From: Pseudomonadota bacterium
GTDB taxonomy: Bacteria > Pseudomonadota > Alphaproteobacteria > Rhizobiales > Hyphomicrobiaceae
Direction of reading: 5' to 3'
DNA: 5,543 bases
Assembly: GCA_021813195.1 (NCBI GenBank)
Contig: JAKALI010000319.1
Span: 1 to 5,543 of the forward strand
Part shown: positions 1 through 5,543 of the stretch, one piece after another
How the letters are laid out: every line of letters begins with the position of its first letter
Numbering within the stretch: position 1 is the first letter of the stretch
Translations under genes and position numbers: made by a program
Notes under the pieces: generated by a model
Seen by the model: only the letters and a program-made list of their open reading frames with translations
Databases searched by the model: none
Told to the model about the DNA's origin: nothing

Positions 1-569
1 TGCGCTTCCGAAGGAACGATCAGAGGGGCGGCCGTGTAAGAGTATCCGGACTTGAAGTCGTCGATTACCTTCGACCAAACCACCTTGCCCGTCTTAGCGT
101 CGAGCGCGACGAGTTGGGCGTCGAGCGTTCCGAAGATGAACTTGTCGCCGTAGAGTGCGCCGCCTCGGTTGATCACGTCGCAGCACGGCAGGATGCCTTC
201 CGGCAAGCGATGATCATACTGCCACAGCTCGCGACCGGTCTTGGCGTCAATAGCCCAGGCGCGGCTGTAAGACCCCGTCACGTACATGACGCCGTCCTTG
301 ATGAGAGGCTGCGCCTGCTGACCGCGCATCTTCTCGCCGCCCAGAGCCATCGCCCAGGCGGGAACCAGCGAACCGACATTTTCTTTGTTGATCTGATCGA
401 GCGTGCTGTGGCGCTGAGCATTCGTACCGAGGCCGTTGGTCACGACCTGGTTCGTCGTGGCGGCGTCCTTGAGAATATCGTCAATCGAAACATCAGCGAG
501 TGTCGGCGTGGCAAGCGCTACCGAAAGCGCGAGCGCGCTGGCGGTCGCAAACCATGTCATGGATTTCAT
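1..569 (-). CDS. PQQ-dependent methanol/ethanol-family dehydrogenase, N-terminal part (cut by left edge)
   Basis: Periplasmic quinoprotein that oxidises primary alcohols with pyrroloquinoline quinone and passes electrons to a cytochrome c. The first 189 codons are present; the family is about 600 residues, so some two thirds lies beyond base 1. Residues 1-25 form a Sec signal peptide (hydrophobic core, TLA|DV cleavage). The mature start DVSIDDIL, the EKMRG segment, [12 protein letters not shown] (92-103) and the vicinal cysteine pair C129-C130 in [10 protein letters not shown] are hallmarks. The repeated DAKTGxxxW strings are quinoprotein propeller tryptophan-docking motifs. From memory, the closest match is the ExaA/PedE/PedH ethanol type rather than MxaF. 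The lanthanide-diagnostic Asp lies outside the window, so the metal (calcium or lanthanide) cannot be called. Residue 85 is Gln where ExaA has a PQQ-contacting Glu. The start is chosen for the AGGGGA ribosome site five bases upstream and the signal peptide; a second ATG is codon 4. Confidence 0.95.
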   Translation of the reverse strand, partial: MKSMTWFATASALALSVALATPTLADVSIDDILKDAATTNQVVTNGLGTNAQRHSTLDQINKENVGSLVPAWAMALGGEKMRGQQAQPLIKDGVMYVTGSYSRAWAIDAKTGRELWQYDHRLPEGILPCCDVINRGGALYGDKFIFGTLDAQLVALDAKTGKVVWSKVIDDFKSGYSYTAAPLIVPSEA

Positions 570-574
570 GCGAG

Positions 575-580
575 TCCCCT
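575..580 (-). promoter_or_regulatory. Ribosome binding site of the PQQ dehydrogenase
   Basis: The minus strand reads AGGGGA, five bases before the ATG at 569. It supports this start for the dehydrogenase and the signal peptide that follows. Confidence 0.6.
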
Positions 581-689
581 TGGTTACGTTTCCCGGCGGC
601 AGACCGCTCTGAAGTTCTTGTTTGCCGACTTATGGAGCGGGTGTCTTGCCTGACCGAGACTGAACCTACTTCCCCGCGCGGCTCAGAAT

Positions 690-700
690 AATTGACAATT
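690..700. repeat. Short perfect inverted repeat AATTGACAATT in the dehydrogenase leader
   Basis: Two five-base arms (AATTG and CAATT) flank a single central A. It lies about 120 bases upstream of the dehydrogenase start, in the AT-rich part of the leader. Size and position would fit a dimeric regulator's operator, but a repeat this short can occur by chance and no regulator is encoded in the window. Confidence 0.3.
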
Positions 701-820
701 GGTCTATTCGCCTAAAGTTGAAGACTCATCAAGGCACCAAAAATATGCCGACTCCGGCGCCAAATTCGGGATCAACTCTCGATGTCGGTTTGAGCAATCG
801 ACGTCGCAAATATGGGCCCA

Positions 821-1783
821 TTAGCGAGGCATATCAACGCGCGGCCAGTATTCGGCTTCAAATTTCGGAAAAAGGTGCATCACCGTGCGCTCGAATTCGT
901 AGCGCGACAATGCGATTTTGGTCGTCCACTCTGGCAATGGCAACTGAGTGGCCTCGTTGATGTCGAGACCATCCTCAAAGGCTCGCCGAACGATGCCCTC
1001 GATCGTCTCTAGCCAGTCGCGCGTCTGGCGGATGCCGCGATCCCCTTGTTCTGCTGGGCCATGCCCTGGCATCAACAGATTGTGGGGAATTCCGCCCAGA
1101 TTGGCGAGATTGATGCGCCAGCGCTCGATATCCGCCTGCGGCGTGGTTGGCGCGCGGTCGAGGAAGACGAGATCGCCAGCAAACAAGATGCCCGACACTT
1201 CGTCAAACAAGACAAGGTCCGAGGATGTATGGCCCTTCATCAACAGGGGGCGGATGCGGCGGCTGCCAAAATCTTCGACCTCGCCGGTAACTGCGGTTGC
1301 CGGGACGACAAGCTCGGTACCCCGCATCCAATCGCCGACCGTGCGGTACATCGCATCGGCAAAGCCGTCGCCCATCTCTTGCAAACCCTGGATTGTGCCC
1401 GGCGTCGCAGCTAGTACGTCGCGTTCGAAGGCTTGATTGCCGAACACATGATCGGGATGAAAGTGCGTGAGGTAGACCCGCACAATCGGCTTACCGGTCA
1501 GATCGCGAGCCAAGGCCGCCAAAGCCTCACCAAAGCGGCGCGAGGGTCCACTATCGATGATGATGGCGCCGCTCGAGCTGTCGAGGATGGCGACATTGGC
1601 GATGGCACCGCCGTTCGCGGGGGTAATGGCCTCCTGCGCACCCGCAACCATCCACACCCCTTCCGCAAGCAACTGCGGCCGCAGGTGATAGTTGAGCGGC
1701 GCGCTCAAGGCCCGCAAAGCTGGCAGCAGCGGGATGGCAAGCCCACCAACCATGACGCTCAGAGTTTGCCGACGATCGAGCAT
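821..1783 (-). CDS. Quinoprotein-relay-type zinc metallohydrolase (metallo-beta-lactamase fold), Tat-like signal
   Basis: Metallo-beta-lactamase-fold protein of the family found beside quinoprotein dehydrogenases (quinoprotein relay system zinc metallohydrolase); its substrate is unknown. Counting from the ATG at 1783 (320 residues), the HxHxDH motif is at 107-112 (THFHPDHVFGN), followed by H185 in KGHTSSD, D204 in FAGDLVF and H241 in MPGHG. All seven canonical ligands for a two-zinc site are therefore present and the enzyme should be active. The N-terminus LDRRQTLS followed by a hydrophobic stretch to about residue 28 resembles a twin-arginine signal, so it is probably exported folded to the periplasm. 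The start is uncertain: a GTG nine bases upstream (1792) is in frame, and neither start has a clear ribosome site. It lies about 50 bases after the SoxYZ-like gene, so the two are probably cotranscribed and possibly functionally paired. Confidence 0.88.
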   Translation of the reverse strand: MLDRRQTLSVMVGGLAIPLLPALRALSAPLNYHLRPQLLAEGVWMVAGAQEAITPANGGAIANVAILDSSSGAIIIDSGPSRRFGEALAALARDLTGKPIVRVYLTHFHPDHVFGNQAFERDVLAATPGTIQGLQEMGDGFADAMYRTVGDWMRGTELVVPATAVTGEVEDFGSRRIRPLLMKGHTSSDLVLFDEVSGILFAGDLVFLDRAPTTPQADIERWRINLANLGGIPHNLLMPGHGPAEQGDRGIRQTRDWLETIEGIVRRAFEDGLDINEATQLPLPEWTTKIALSRYEFERTVMHLFPKFEAEYWPRVDMPR

Positions 1784-1834
1784 GAGGCGCACTGCAAGCC
1801 CATGATGGATTTGGATCGGTCGCTCAGGATCGGG

Positions 1835-2647
1835 CTAGCTTTGACGCCAGGGCGCGGGCAAACGCGCGCGGTATTCGCGGCCGTTGTTGTCACGGCCGTC
1901 AACGTCCAGCGCGCTTTCGCTCGTCGGAAAATCGAGCAGCAACGTTAACGTCGGATCTTCGCTCAAAGGTTCGAAGCTCTCTACGATTGCCAGAACCTCG
2001 CCCGACGGCGTGCGCAGAACGGTCTTTTCGATGTAGAACGCCGGGGTGTTATCTTTCGCGAGACCAGTATCCATGGGATGCTTGATGCGTAGCCGCGCAC
2101 GCACCTGATCCGAGGGCTCGCGCCACAACCGTCCGTGCGTTTCGCCGAGTGTGTCGACCCAGGAGACGTCCTTGCGCGCTTGCGCGGGCGCTGAGCAACC
2201 TCCACCGGCGGCATCCAGGAAGACTCCTCCGACATGCCATGTGCCATCGCGTGTCAGCGCGGCCGCTCGCACGGGCGTGCCCTGCTCCACCTTCATGCGG
2301 AACGAAATATACGGCTCCGCCTTTGCCGGTTTGAGGGTGAGGACATGCTGAATGGGATTGAGATCGGCGAAGACGATCATCTCGACAACATCGGGGATGG
2401 CGCGCGCATCCGCTGTCACGGGAACATGCGCTTGATCCTCCACGATCGAGGGCACGATAACGCGAACCCGGTCGTCGAACTGCACGGGCCGATCACCGAA
2501 ATGCCGCTCGACCATATCTGTCCACATCGGCGACTTCAGGGGATCCACCGGCACTTGTGCAGGCGCGGGTGCTGCGCATGCGAGCATCGTGATCGCAAAC
2601 AGCGCAACACGACACGTCGGGTGTCGCTTGGACATCATCACGAACAT
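1835..2647 (-). CDS. Quinoprotein dehydrogenase-associated SoxYZ-like carrier protein
   Basis: A 270-residue exported protein joining a SoxY-like half (about 40-155) to a SoxZ-like half (about 160-270). In sulfur oxidisers SoxY carries sulfur intermediates on a cysteine in a C-terminal GGCG arm and SoxZ is its partner; this fused family instead sits beside PQQ dehydrogenases and its cargo is unknown. The arm is visible as AAGGGCSAP with C151, internal because the SoxZ half follows directly. A Sec-type signal covers residues 1-30 (APAPA|QV); no twin arginine is seen. The only other cysteines, C12 and C24, fall in the signal, so C151 is the sole cysteine of the mature protein. The start at 2647 is set by a strong GAGGAGG site six bases upstream; the frame stays open for 20 more codons to 2707, but that extension would precede the ribosome site and bury the signal. 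It follows the XoxJ-like gene by 78 bases. Confidence 0.9.
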   Translation of the reverse strand: MFVMMSKRHPTCRVALFAITMLACAAPAPAQVPVDPLKSPMWTDMVERHFGDRPVQFDDRVRVIVPSIVEDQAHVPVTADARAIPDVVEMIVFADLNPIQHVLTLKPAKAEPYISFRMKVEQGTPVRAAALTRDGTWHVGGVFLDAAGGGCSAPAQARKDVSWVDTLGETHGRLWREPSDQVRARLRIKHPMDTGLAKDNTPAFYIEKTVLRTPSGEVLAIVESFEPLSEDPTLTLLLDFPTSESALDVDGRDNNGREYRARLPAPWRQS

Positions 2648-2653
2648 GCCATT

Positions 2654-2660
2654 CCTCCTC
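2654..2660 (-). promoter_or_regulatory. Strong ribosome binding site deciding the SoxYZ-like start
   Basis: The minus strand reads GAGGAGG, six bases before the ATG at 2647. It is the best Shine-Dalgarno match in the window and argues against the longer frame beginning at 2707. Confidence 0.8.
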
Positions 2661-2725
2661 ACTGCGGCTTCGATTCGGCTGCGAGCACGCCTTCCCGCAA
2701 CATCCAAATCACGTCCAGATCAAAC

Positions 2726-3619
2726 CTACTCCCCGGTGCGCCGATCGTCGATGGGCGGTGGCATGTGTGTGACGCCGAATTGTCGGAAAATCTTTGCGAT
2801 CTCGCCCTGCTCGGTTAATCGCTGCAGCGCAGCACCGACCGCGTATCCCAGGTCGCGGCTATTTTCCTTCCAGGCCATACCGATGATCCAGTCGCGCCGC
2901 ACGATGCCATCCATGTTGGGCTCGACCATCACCGGCTTCATGCCCAGATCGCCCAGCAGCGCTTCGATGCGCGAGCGCACGCCCATCAGGGCGGCCACCT
3001 CGCGGTTGGCGAATTCCTTCGCGCCGACCTCCGCCTTGACGTGATGGGTGATATTGTTGATCAGCGCGCCGTTGTCGTACCGCATGAGAAAATAATCGGC
3101 GACGGTGCCGAGCTGCACGGCGATCTTGTGCTCGCGGAAGGCCTCGAACGTCGGTGCGTTGCCGATCATGTCGGGGTGGATGGCGACCGCAATCCGCTCC
3201 TGGTAGTACGCGTTCCCGAGCACCGCCTCCTTATTGCGCAGTGCAAACTCGCGATCGATGGGGACGTGCAGCATGAGATCGCCCGTCCCTCCGCCGGTCA
3301 GGGGTCCACGCCAGACATTGGCGCGCAGGTCATCGTCGGCCTTCTCACCTTGCATGCGCAGCACAATTTCCGCTGCCACGCCGAGTTCGCGTGCGATCGC
3401 CCGGCCAAGTTCAACCTCGATGCCCCTAGGCGTCCCATCCGCCTCCTCCCACGAGAACGGAGCGTTGTCGAGATAAGCGATGACACGCAGCTTTCCGTCC
3501 GCAAGGACATCGTCGAGCGGACGCGCCAGTGCGCCCTGGACCGTGGCGAATATCACCACGGCCATCATCAAGGCGCCACGAACAATCACAGCTGCGATCG
3601 AAAACGGCTTGCCCGACAT
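2726..3619 (-). CDS. Quinoprotein dehydrogenase-associated substrate-binding-like protein (XoxJ/MxaJ type)
   Basis: A 297-residue periplasmic protein with the fold of family 3 solute-binding proteins, from the branch linked to quinoprotein dehydrogenases (XoxJ/MxaJ). Such proteins are thought to bind or help mature the dehydrogenase rather than feed an ABC transporter; no permease or ATPase gene is next to it. Residues 1-32 are a signal peptide (hydrophobic 15-29, ALA|RPL). The mature part opens with KLRVIAYLDNAPFSW (43-57) and GTPRGIEVELGRAIARELG, typical of lobe 1 of this fold. DLMLHVPIDREFA and IAVQLGTVADYFLM fit later lobe segments. It starts six bases after the cytochrome stop, with no strong ribosome site of its own, which suggests translational coupling. 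The C-terminus (TGE) follows a short PPPIDDRR tail. Confident for family, less so for exact role. Confidence 0.9.
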   Translation of the reverse strand: MSGKPFSIAAVIVRGALMMAVVIFATVQGALARPLDDVLADGKLRVIAYLDNAPFSWEEADGTPRGIEVELGRAIARELGVAAEIVLRMQGEKADDDLRANVWRGPLTGGGTGDLMLHVPIDREFALRNKEAVLGNAYYQERIAVAIHPDMIGNAPTFEAFREHKIAVQLGTVADYFLMRYDNGALINNITHHVKAEVGAKEFANREVAALMGVRSRIEALLGDLGMKPVMVEPNMDGIVRRDWIIGMAWKENSRDLGYAVGAALQRLTEQGEIAKIFRQFGVTHMPPPIDDRRTGE

Positions 3620-3625
3620 GAGGCA

Positions 3626-4081
3626 TCAATCGATGTGCATGGATTCGACATACGAGCGAATCGCCCACATCGCTTCCTGACTGATCAGGCCTTCAAACGC
3701 CGGCATGATCGTCGCCCCATCCGAATTGCGCTTACCGTGGCGGAGGCGCTCCATGAACCAGCTGTCGCCAGCTGAGCCTTTTTCCAGGTAACGCAGATCC
3801 GGCGAGAGGCCCCCAGAAATCACTTCGAGGCCGTGGCAGCGCGCACAATTCTGGTTGTATCCCGAAGCGCCGATTTCAATGGCCTTGGGGTTACCCCTGT
3901 ACGGGTTCTCCGTCCGCCACTCATCGCCAAGTGGCTCCAGACCTTCGGTGTTGATCGGCTGCGGTGTCACATCACCATGCGCGGAAGCAGTCGTGGACCA
4001 CGTGATGGCGATTGGCGCGAATGCAGCCGCCAGCAGGGCGACCGTTGCCACTGCCGCGGCGGCGGACTTCAAATTGACCAT
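3626..4081 (-). CDS. pedF: Cytochrome c-550, PedF type
   Basis: A small monohaem c-type cytochrome, the expected periplasmic electron acceptor of the PQQ dehydrogenase. From the ATG at 4081 it has 151 residues. Residues 1-34 are a signal peptide (long Ala/Val/Leu core, ASA|HGD). The single haem site is C79-A-R-C82-H83, and the likely distal ligand is M126 in ATIMPAFEG. The order of haem motif, short helix region and Met loop matches class I cytochromes. The start is fixed by GGAG six bases upstream and by the signal peptide; the frame stays open to a TTG at 4147, but that adds a charged, non-signal stretch and is rejected. It is the first gene of the minus-strand operon and is followed six bases later by the XoxJ-like gene. 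A XoxG-like cytochrome is the alternative name; the PedF-like length and the N-terminal HGDVTP favour PedF. Confidence 0.9.
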   Translation of the reverse strand: MVNLKSAAAAVATVALLAAAFAPIAITWSTTASAHGDVTPQPINTEGLEPLGDEWRTENPYRGNPKAIEIGASGYNQNCARCHGLEVISGGLSPDLRYLEKGSAGDSWFMERLRHGKRNSDGATIMPAFEGLISQEAMWAIRSYVESMHID

Positions 4082-4087
4082 GGAGAA

Positions 4088-4091
4088 CTCC
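4088..4091 (-). promoter_or_regulatory. Ribosome binding site of the pedF-type gene
   Basis: GGAG on the minus strand, six bases before the ATG at 4081. It selects this start over the upstream TTG at 4147. Confidence 0.55.
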
Positions 4092-4236
4092 GAGCGTTTC
4101 CGTTTTGGCCCTGTTGCTGCGAGCCATTGACGGAAAAGAATAAGCAACCCGGCGATGCTCCGATATTCCCCTTTAGTTTAAGCCAGACATGGCCTCGCCG
4201 AATCGCCCCTCTTAGCCACCGCGCCTGTTTTGCCTC

Positions 4237-4271
4237 AGGAAGTTTTCCTCAAACCATCATCGCATTCCTCA
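4237..4271. repeat. Inverted repeat plus spaced direct repeat in the divergent promoter region
   Basis: AGGAA (4237-4241) and TTCCT (4245-4249) form an inverted repeat around GTT. TTCCTCA occurs at 4245-4251 and again at 4265-4271, exactly 20 bases apart, close to two helical turns. This is the kind of arrangement bound by dimeric or tandem activators, but the units are short and the call is tentative. Confidence 0.3.
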
Positions 4272-4348
4272 TTCGACCAAGGTTGGATACCGGGTGGCGC
4301 ACAAACACGGCAATGTTGGAAATCGGGCACCGTTTTTCATTTTTTGTC

Positions 4349-4352
4349 GAGG
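4349..4352 (+). promoter_or_regulatory. Ribosome binding site deciding the GTG start of the propeller gene
   Basis: GAGG six bases before the GTG at 4359. The only other nearby in-frame candidate, a TTG at 4344, has a T-rich upstream sequence with no such site. Confidence 0.5.
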
Positions 4353-4358
4353 CTTGCT

Positions 4359-5384
4359 GTGATCCTCTGCCGCGTCGCACTGTTTTCTGCCGGCTGGCTG
4401 CTGCTCACGCCGGCATCCGTTGCCCACGAGGTCTTCATCTCAAATGAGAAAGACAATACGGTTTCGGTTATCGACACAAACTCACTGGAGGTCGTGCGCA
4501 CGTTCAAGGTCGGCAGCCGACCGCGCGGCATCACGTTTTCGCGCGACTTCAAGCATTTCTTCCTTTGCGCGAGCGACGACAACGCCGTCCAGGTGTACGA
4601 CGCCAAGGGCGAGACGCTCCTGCACAACCTGCCATCGGGCACCGACCCGGAACAGTTCGCTGTCTCCCGCGACGGCAAACGCCTCTACATTGCGAATGAA
4701 GACGACGCCGTCGCCACCATCGTGGACATCGAAAGCCGGCAGGTGATCAAACAGGTTGATGTGGGAGTCGAACCGGAAGGCATGGCCGTGTCTCCCGACG
4801 ACAAGCTTGTCGTTGTCACGTCTGAAACTACGAACATGGCTCATTTCATCGATACCCAGACCTACGAGGTCGTCGCCAACGTACTTGTCGACCAGCGGCC
4901 ACGCCACGCCGAATTCACGCCAGATGGCGCAAAACTCTGGGTCTCCTCGGAAATTGGCGGAACGATCAGCGTCATCGACGTCGCAACGAAGCAAGTGGAG
5001 GCCCGCATTGGTTTCGAGATCCCGGGCGTTCACCGGGACAACATCCAACCCGTTGGCATCGTCATCACGAGTGACGGTAAGACTGCCTTCACCGCACTTG
5101 GGCCGGCCAATCGCGTCGCCGTCATTGACGTGGCGACCAAGGACGTTCAGTCCTATATCCTCGTTGGTCAGCGCGTTTGGCATCTCGCCTTGACGCCAGA
5201 GGAAGATCTGCTGTTTTCGACCAATGGTGTCTCCAACGACGTGACCGCCATCGACGTCGCAAGCCGCAAGGCGCTCAAATCCATCAGAGTTGGCCGTTAT
5301 CCGTGGGGTGCTGCCGTGCGGCCCTCAGCGATCCATCCACCAGCGCAAAATCGTCTGCGTCTAGGGGCAAATGCCACGCCATGA
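4359..5384 (+). CDS. PQQ-dependent catabolism-associated beta-propeller protein (YVTN family)
   Basis: An exported seven-bladed beta-propeller of the family tied to PQQ-linked alcohol catabolism; its molecular role is unknown, with binding or scaffolding in the periplasm likely. From the GTG at 4359 it has 341 residues. Residues 1-22 are a signal peptide (ASVA|HEV). Seven repeats of about 42 residues follow, starting near 23, 68, 110, 152, 194, 244 and 286, each with a YVTN-like strand (FISN, YIAN, VVTS, WVSS, FSTN), a central xVID, and an RP/EP-x-G turn followed by SPDG/TPDG. Blade 5 is about eight residues longer (GFEIPGVHRDN). The last 18 residues form a basic, Pro-rich tail. The frame has no ATG before the signal peptide; GTG is preferred because GAGG precedes it and the signal begins there. 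Transcribed divergently from the cytochrome operon; its stop overlaps the next start. Confidence 0.9.
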   Translation: MILCRVALFSAGWLLLTPASVAHEVFISNEKDNTVSVIDTNSLEVVRTFKVGSRPRGITFSRDFKHFFLCASDDNAVQVYDAKGETLLHNLPSGTDPEQFAVSRDGKRLYIANEDDAVATIVDIESRQVIKQVDVGVEPEGMAVSPDDKLVVVTSETTNMAHFIDTQTYEVVANVLVDQRPRHAEFTPDGAKLWVSSEIGGTISVIDVATKQVEARIGFEIPGVHRDNIQPVGIVITSDGKTAFTALGPANRVAVIDVATKDVQSYILVGQRVWHLALTPEEDLLFSTNGVSNDVTAIDVASRKALKSIRVGRYPWGAAVRPSAIHPPAQNRLRLGANATP

Positions 5385-5543
5385 GGGCGGGTGCAGTGCG
5401 GCTCGTTCAGCATGTGGCGCTGATGTCTCTGCTGGCGAGTTTGTTGTCTCCAGGTGAGACGGCACGGGCCGGCGATCCTGTCGATGGCGTACAGCCGGCT
5501 GGGGTTGATGCTCCCGAACGCAAGCATTTTGATCCCGTATCAG
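5381..5543 (+). CDS. Exported protein of unknown family, N-terminal part (cut by right edge)
   Basis: The frame opens at an ATG that overlaps the propeller stop as ATGA and stays open for 54 codons to the window edge. Residues 1-30 look like a signal peptide (basic MRAGAVR, hydrophobic HVALMSLLASLL, TARA|GD), so the product is probably periplasmic. The visible mature part (GDPVDGVQPAGVDAPERKHF) shows no motif I recognise. The four-base overlap implies translational coupling with the propeller gene; no well-spaced ribosome site of its own was found. In related PQQ clusters the propeller gene is often followed by genes of an associated ABC transporter, including its binding protein, which makes that one possibility, but nothing visible here proves it. 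Confidence 0.65.
   Translation, partial: MRAGAVRLVQHVALMSLLASLLSPGETARAGDPVDGVQPAGVDAPERKHFDPVS

Larger units (their letters stand above)
570..820 (-). promoter_or_regulatory. Intergenic leader and probable promoter region of the PQQ dehydrogenase
   Basis: About 250 bases separate the stop of the zinc hydrolase gene from the dehydrogenase start, both on the minus strand. Gaps inside the upstream operon are 6 to about 80 bases, so this one is large enough for its own promoter. I see no convincing gene here; the short plus-strand frames lack a ribosome site and family features. There is an AT-rich patch around 688-720. No confident -35/-10 pair could be fixed: TTGTCA on the minus strand lacks a good -10 at 17 bases. 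No GC stem followed by a T run was found after the hydrolase stop, so read-through into the dehydrogenase is possible. Confidence 0.45.
4082..4358. promoter_or_regulatory. Divergent intergenic region between the cytochrome operon and the propeller gene
   Basis: 277 bases between two gene starts facing away from each other, so it should hold promoters for both directions. No ATG-initiated frame with a ribosome site was seen in it. A minus-strand TAAACT (near 4177-4182) could be a -10 element, but its partner is poor. The plus strand also lacks a clear sigma-70 pair, which suggests activator-dependent promoters. Repeated TTCCTCA and a short inverted repeat lie near the middle (separate entry). 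A T-rich stretch (4333-4346) comes just before the propeller ribosome site. Confidence 0.5.

Noticed and set aside
114..653. Plus-strand open frame of 179 codons, and another at 1433-1948
   Set aside because: They are antisense to the dehydrogenase start and to the zinc hydrolase/SoxYZ-like genes respectively. No recognisable domain is present.
781..805. Possible terminator hairpin after the zinc hydrolase gene
   Set aside because: The arms are only seven bases with a mismatch in the relevant transcript, the loop is long and no T run follows.
1762..1803. Short out-of-frame reading frame from the ATG at 1803
   Set aside because: It encodes only about 14 residues, has no ribosome site and overlaps the hydrolase start; likely chance.
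2648..2707. N-terminal extension of the SoxYZ-like gene
   Set aside because: The 20 extra codons are Arg-rich and would sit before the signal peptide, and the strong GAGGAGG site falls inside this stretch, directly before the internal ATG.
3041..3775. Long plus-strand open frame (244 codons)
   Set aside because: It lies antisense to the XoxJ-like and cytochrome genes, which have clear family features, and its translation shows no signal, fold motif or plausible ribosome site. GC-rich coding DNA commonly leaves such frames open.
4082..4147. N-terminal extension of the cytochrome from a TTG
   Set aside because: It would place a basic, non-signal segment before a good signal peptide; GGAG precedes the ATG at 4081.
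4230..4358. Upstream extension of the propeller gene from a TTG
   Set aside because: The added 43 residues precede the signal peptide and have no ribosome site; GTG at 4359 with GAGG is better supported.
4482..5183. Long minus-strand open frame (233 codons)
   Set aside because: It is fully antisense to the seven-bladed propeller gene, and its sequence is only the complement of the repeat pattern.

Overview
This window is a gene cluster for PQQ-dependent (quinoprotein) alcohol oxidation in the periplasm. The sequence is fairly GC-rich. Codon use, the Tat/Sec-exported products and the gene set suggest a proteobacterium, most likely an alphaproteobacterium such as a methylotroph or a member of the Hyphomicrobiales. 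That taxonomic guess is inference only. No rRNA, tRNA, CRISPR array, insertion sequence or integration site was seen.

Layout. Positions 1-569 (minus strand) hold the first 189 codons of a methanol/ethanol-type PQQ dehydrogenase, which runs off the left edge. A gap of about 250 bases (570-820) follows and probably carries the dehydrogenase promoter. Four minus-strand genes then run from about 4081 down to 821 and look like one operon. In transcription order they are a PedF-type cytochrome c-550, an XoxJ/MxaJ-like periplasmic binding protein, a SoxYZ-like fusion carrier with an internal swinging-arm cysteine, and a metallo-beta-lactamase-fold zinc hydrolase with a Tat-like signal. The dehydrogenase lies downstream in the same direction. 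At 4082-4358 there is a divergent intergenic region. On the plus strand a seven-bladed PQQ-catabolism-associated beta-propeller gene (4359-5384) follows. It overlaps by ATGA the start of another exported protein (5381 onward), which is cut by the right edge.

How they may work together. The dehydrogenase oxidises an alcohol with PQQ and should pass electrons to the c-type cytochrome. The XoxJ-like protein is a dedicated partner of such dehydrogenases. The SoxYZ-like carrier and the zinc hydrolase belong to families known mainly because they sit beside quinoprotein dehydrogenases; their chemistry is not established. They are the least understood and most interesting part of the window. The divergent propeller belongs to a family that usually travels with PQQ-linked alcohol catabolism and its transporter genes.

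Most other long open frames lie antisense to, or out of frame with, these recognisable genes and were left out.
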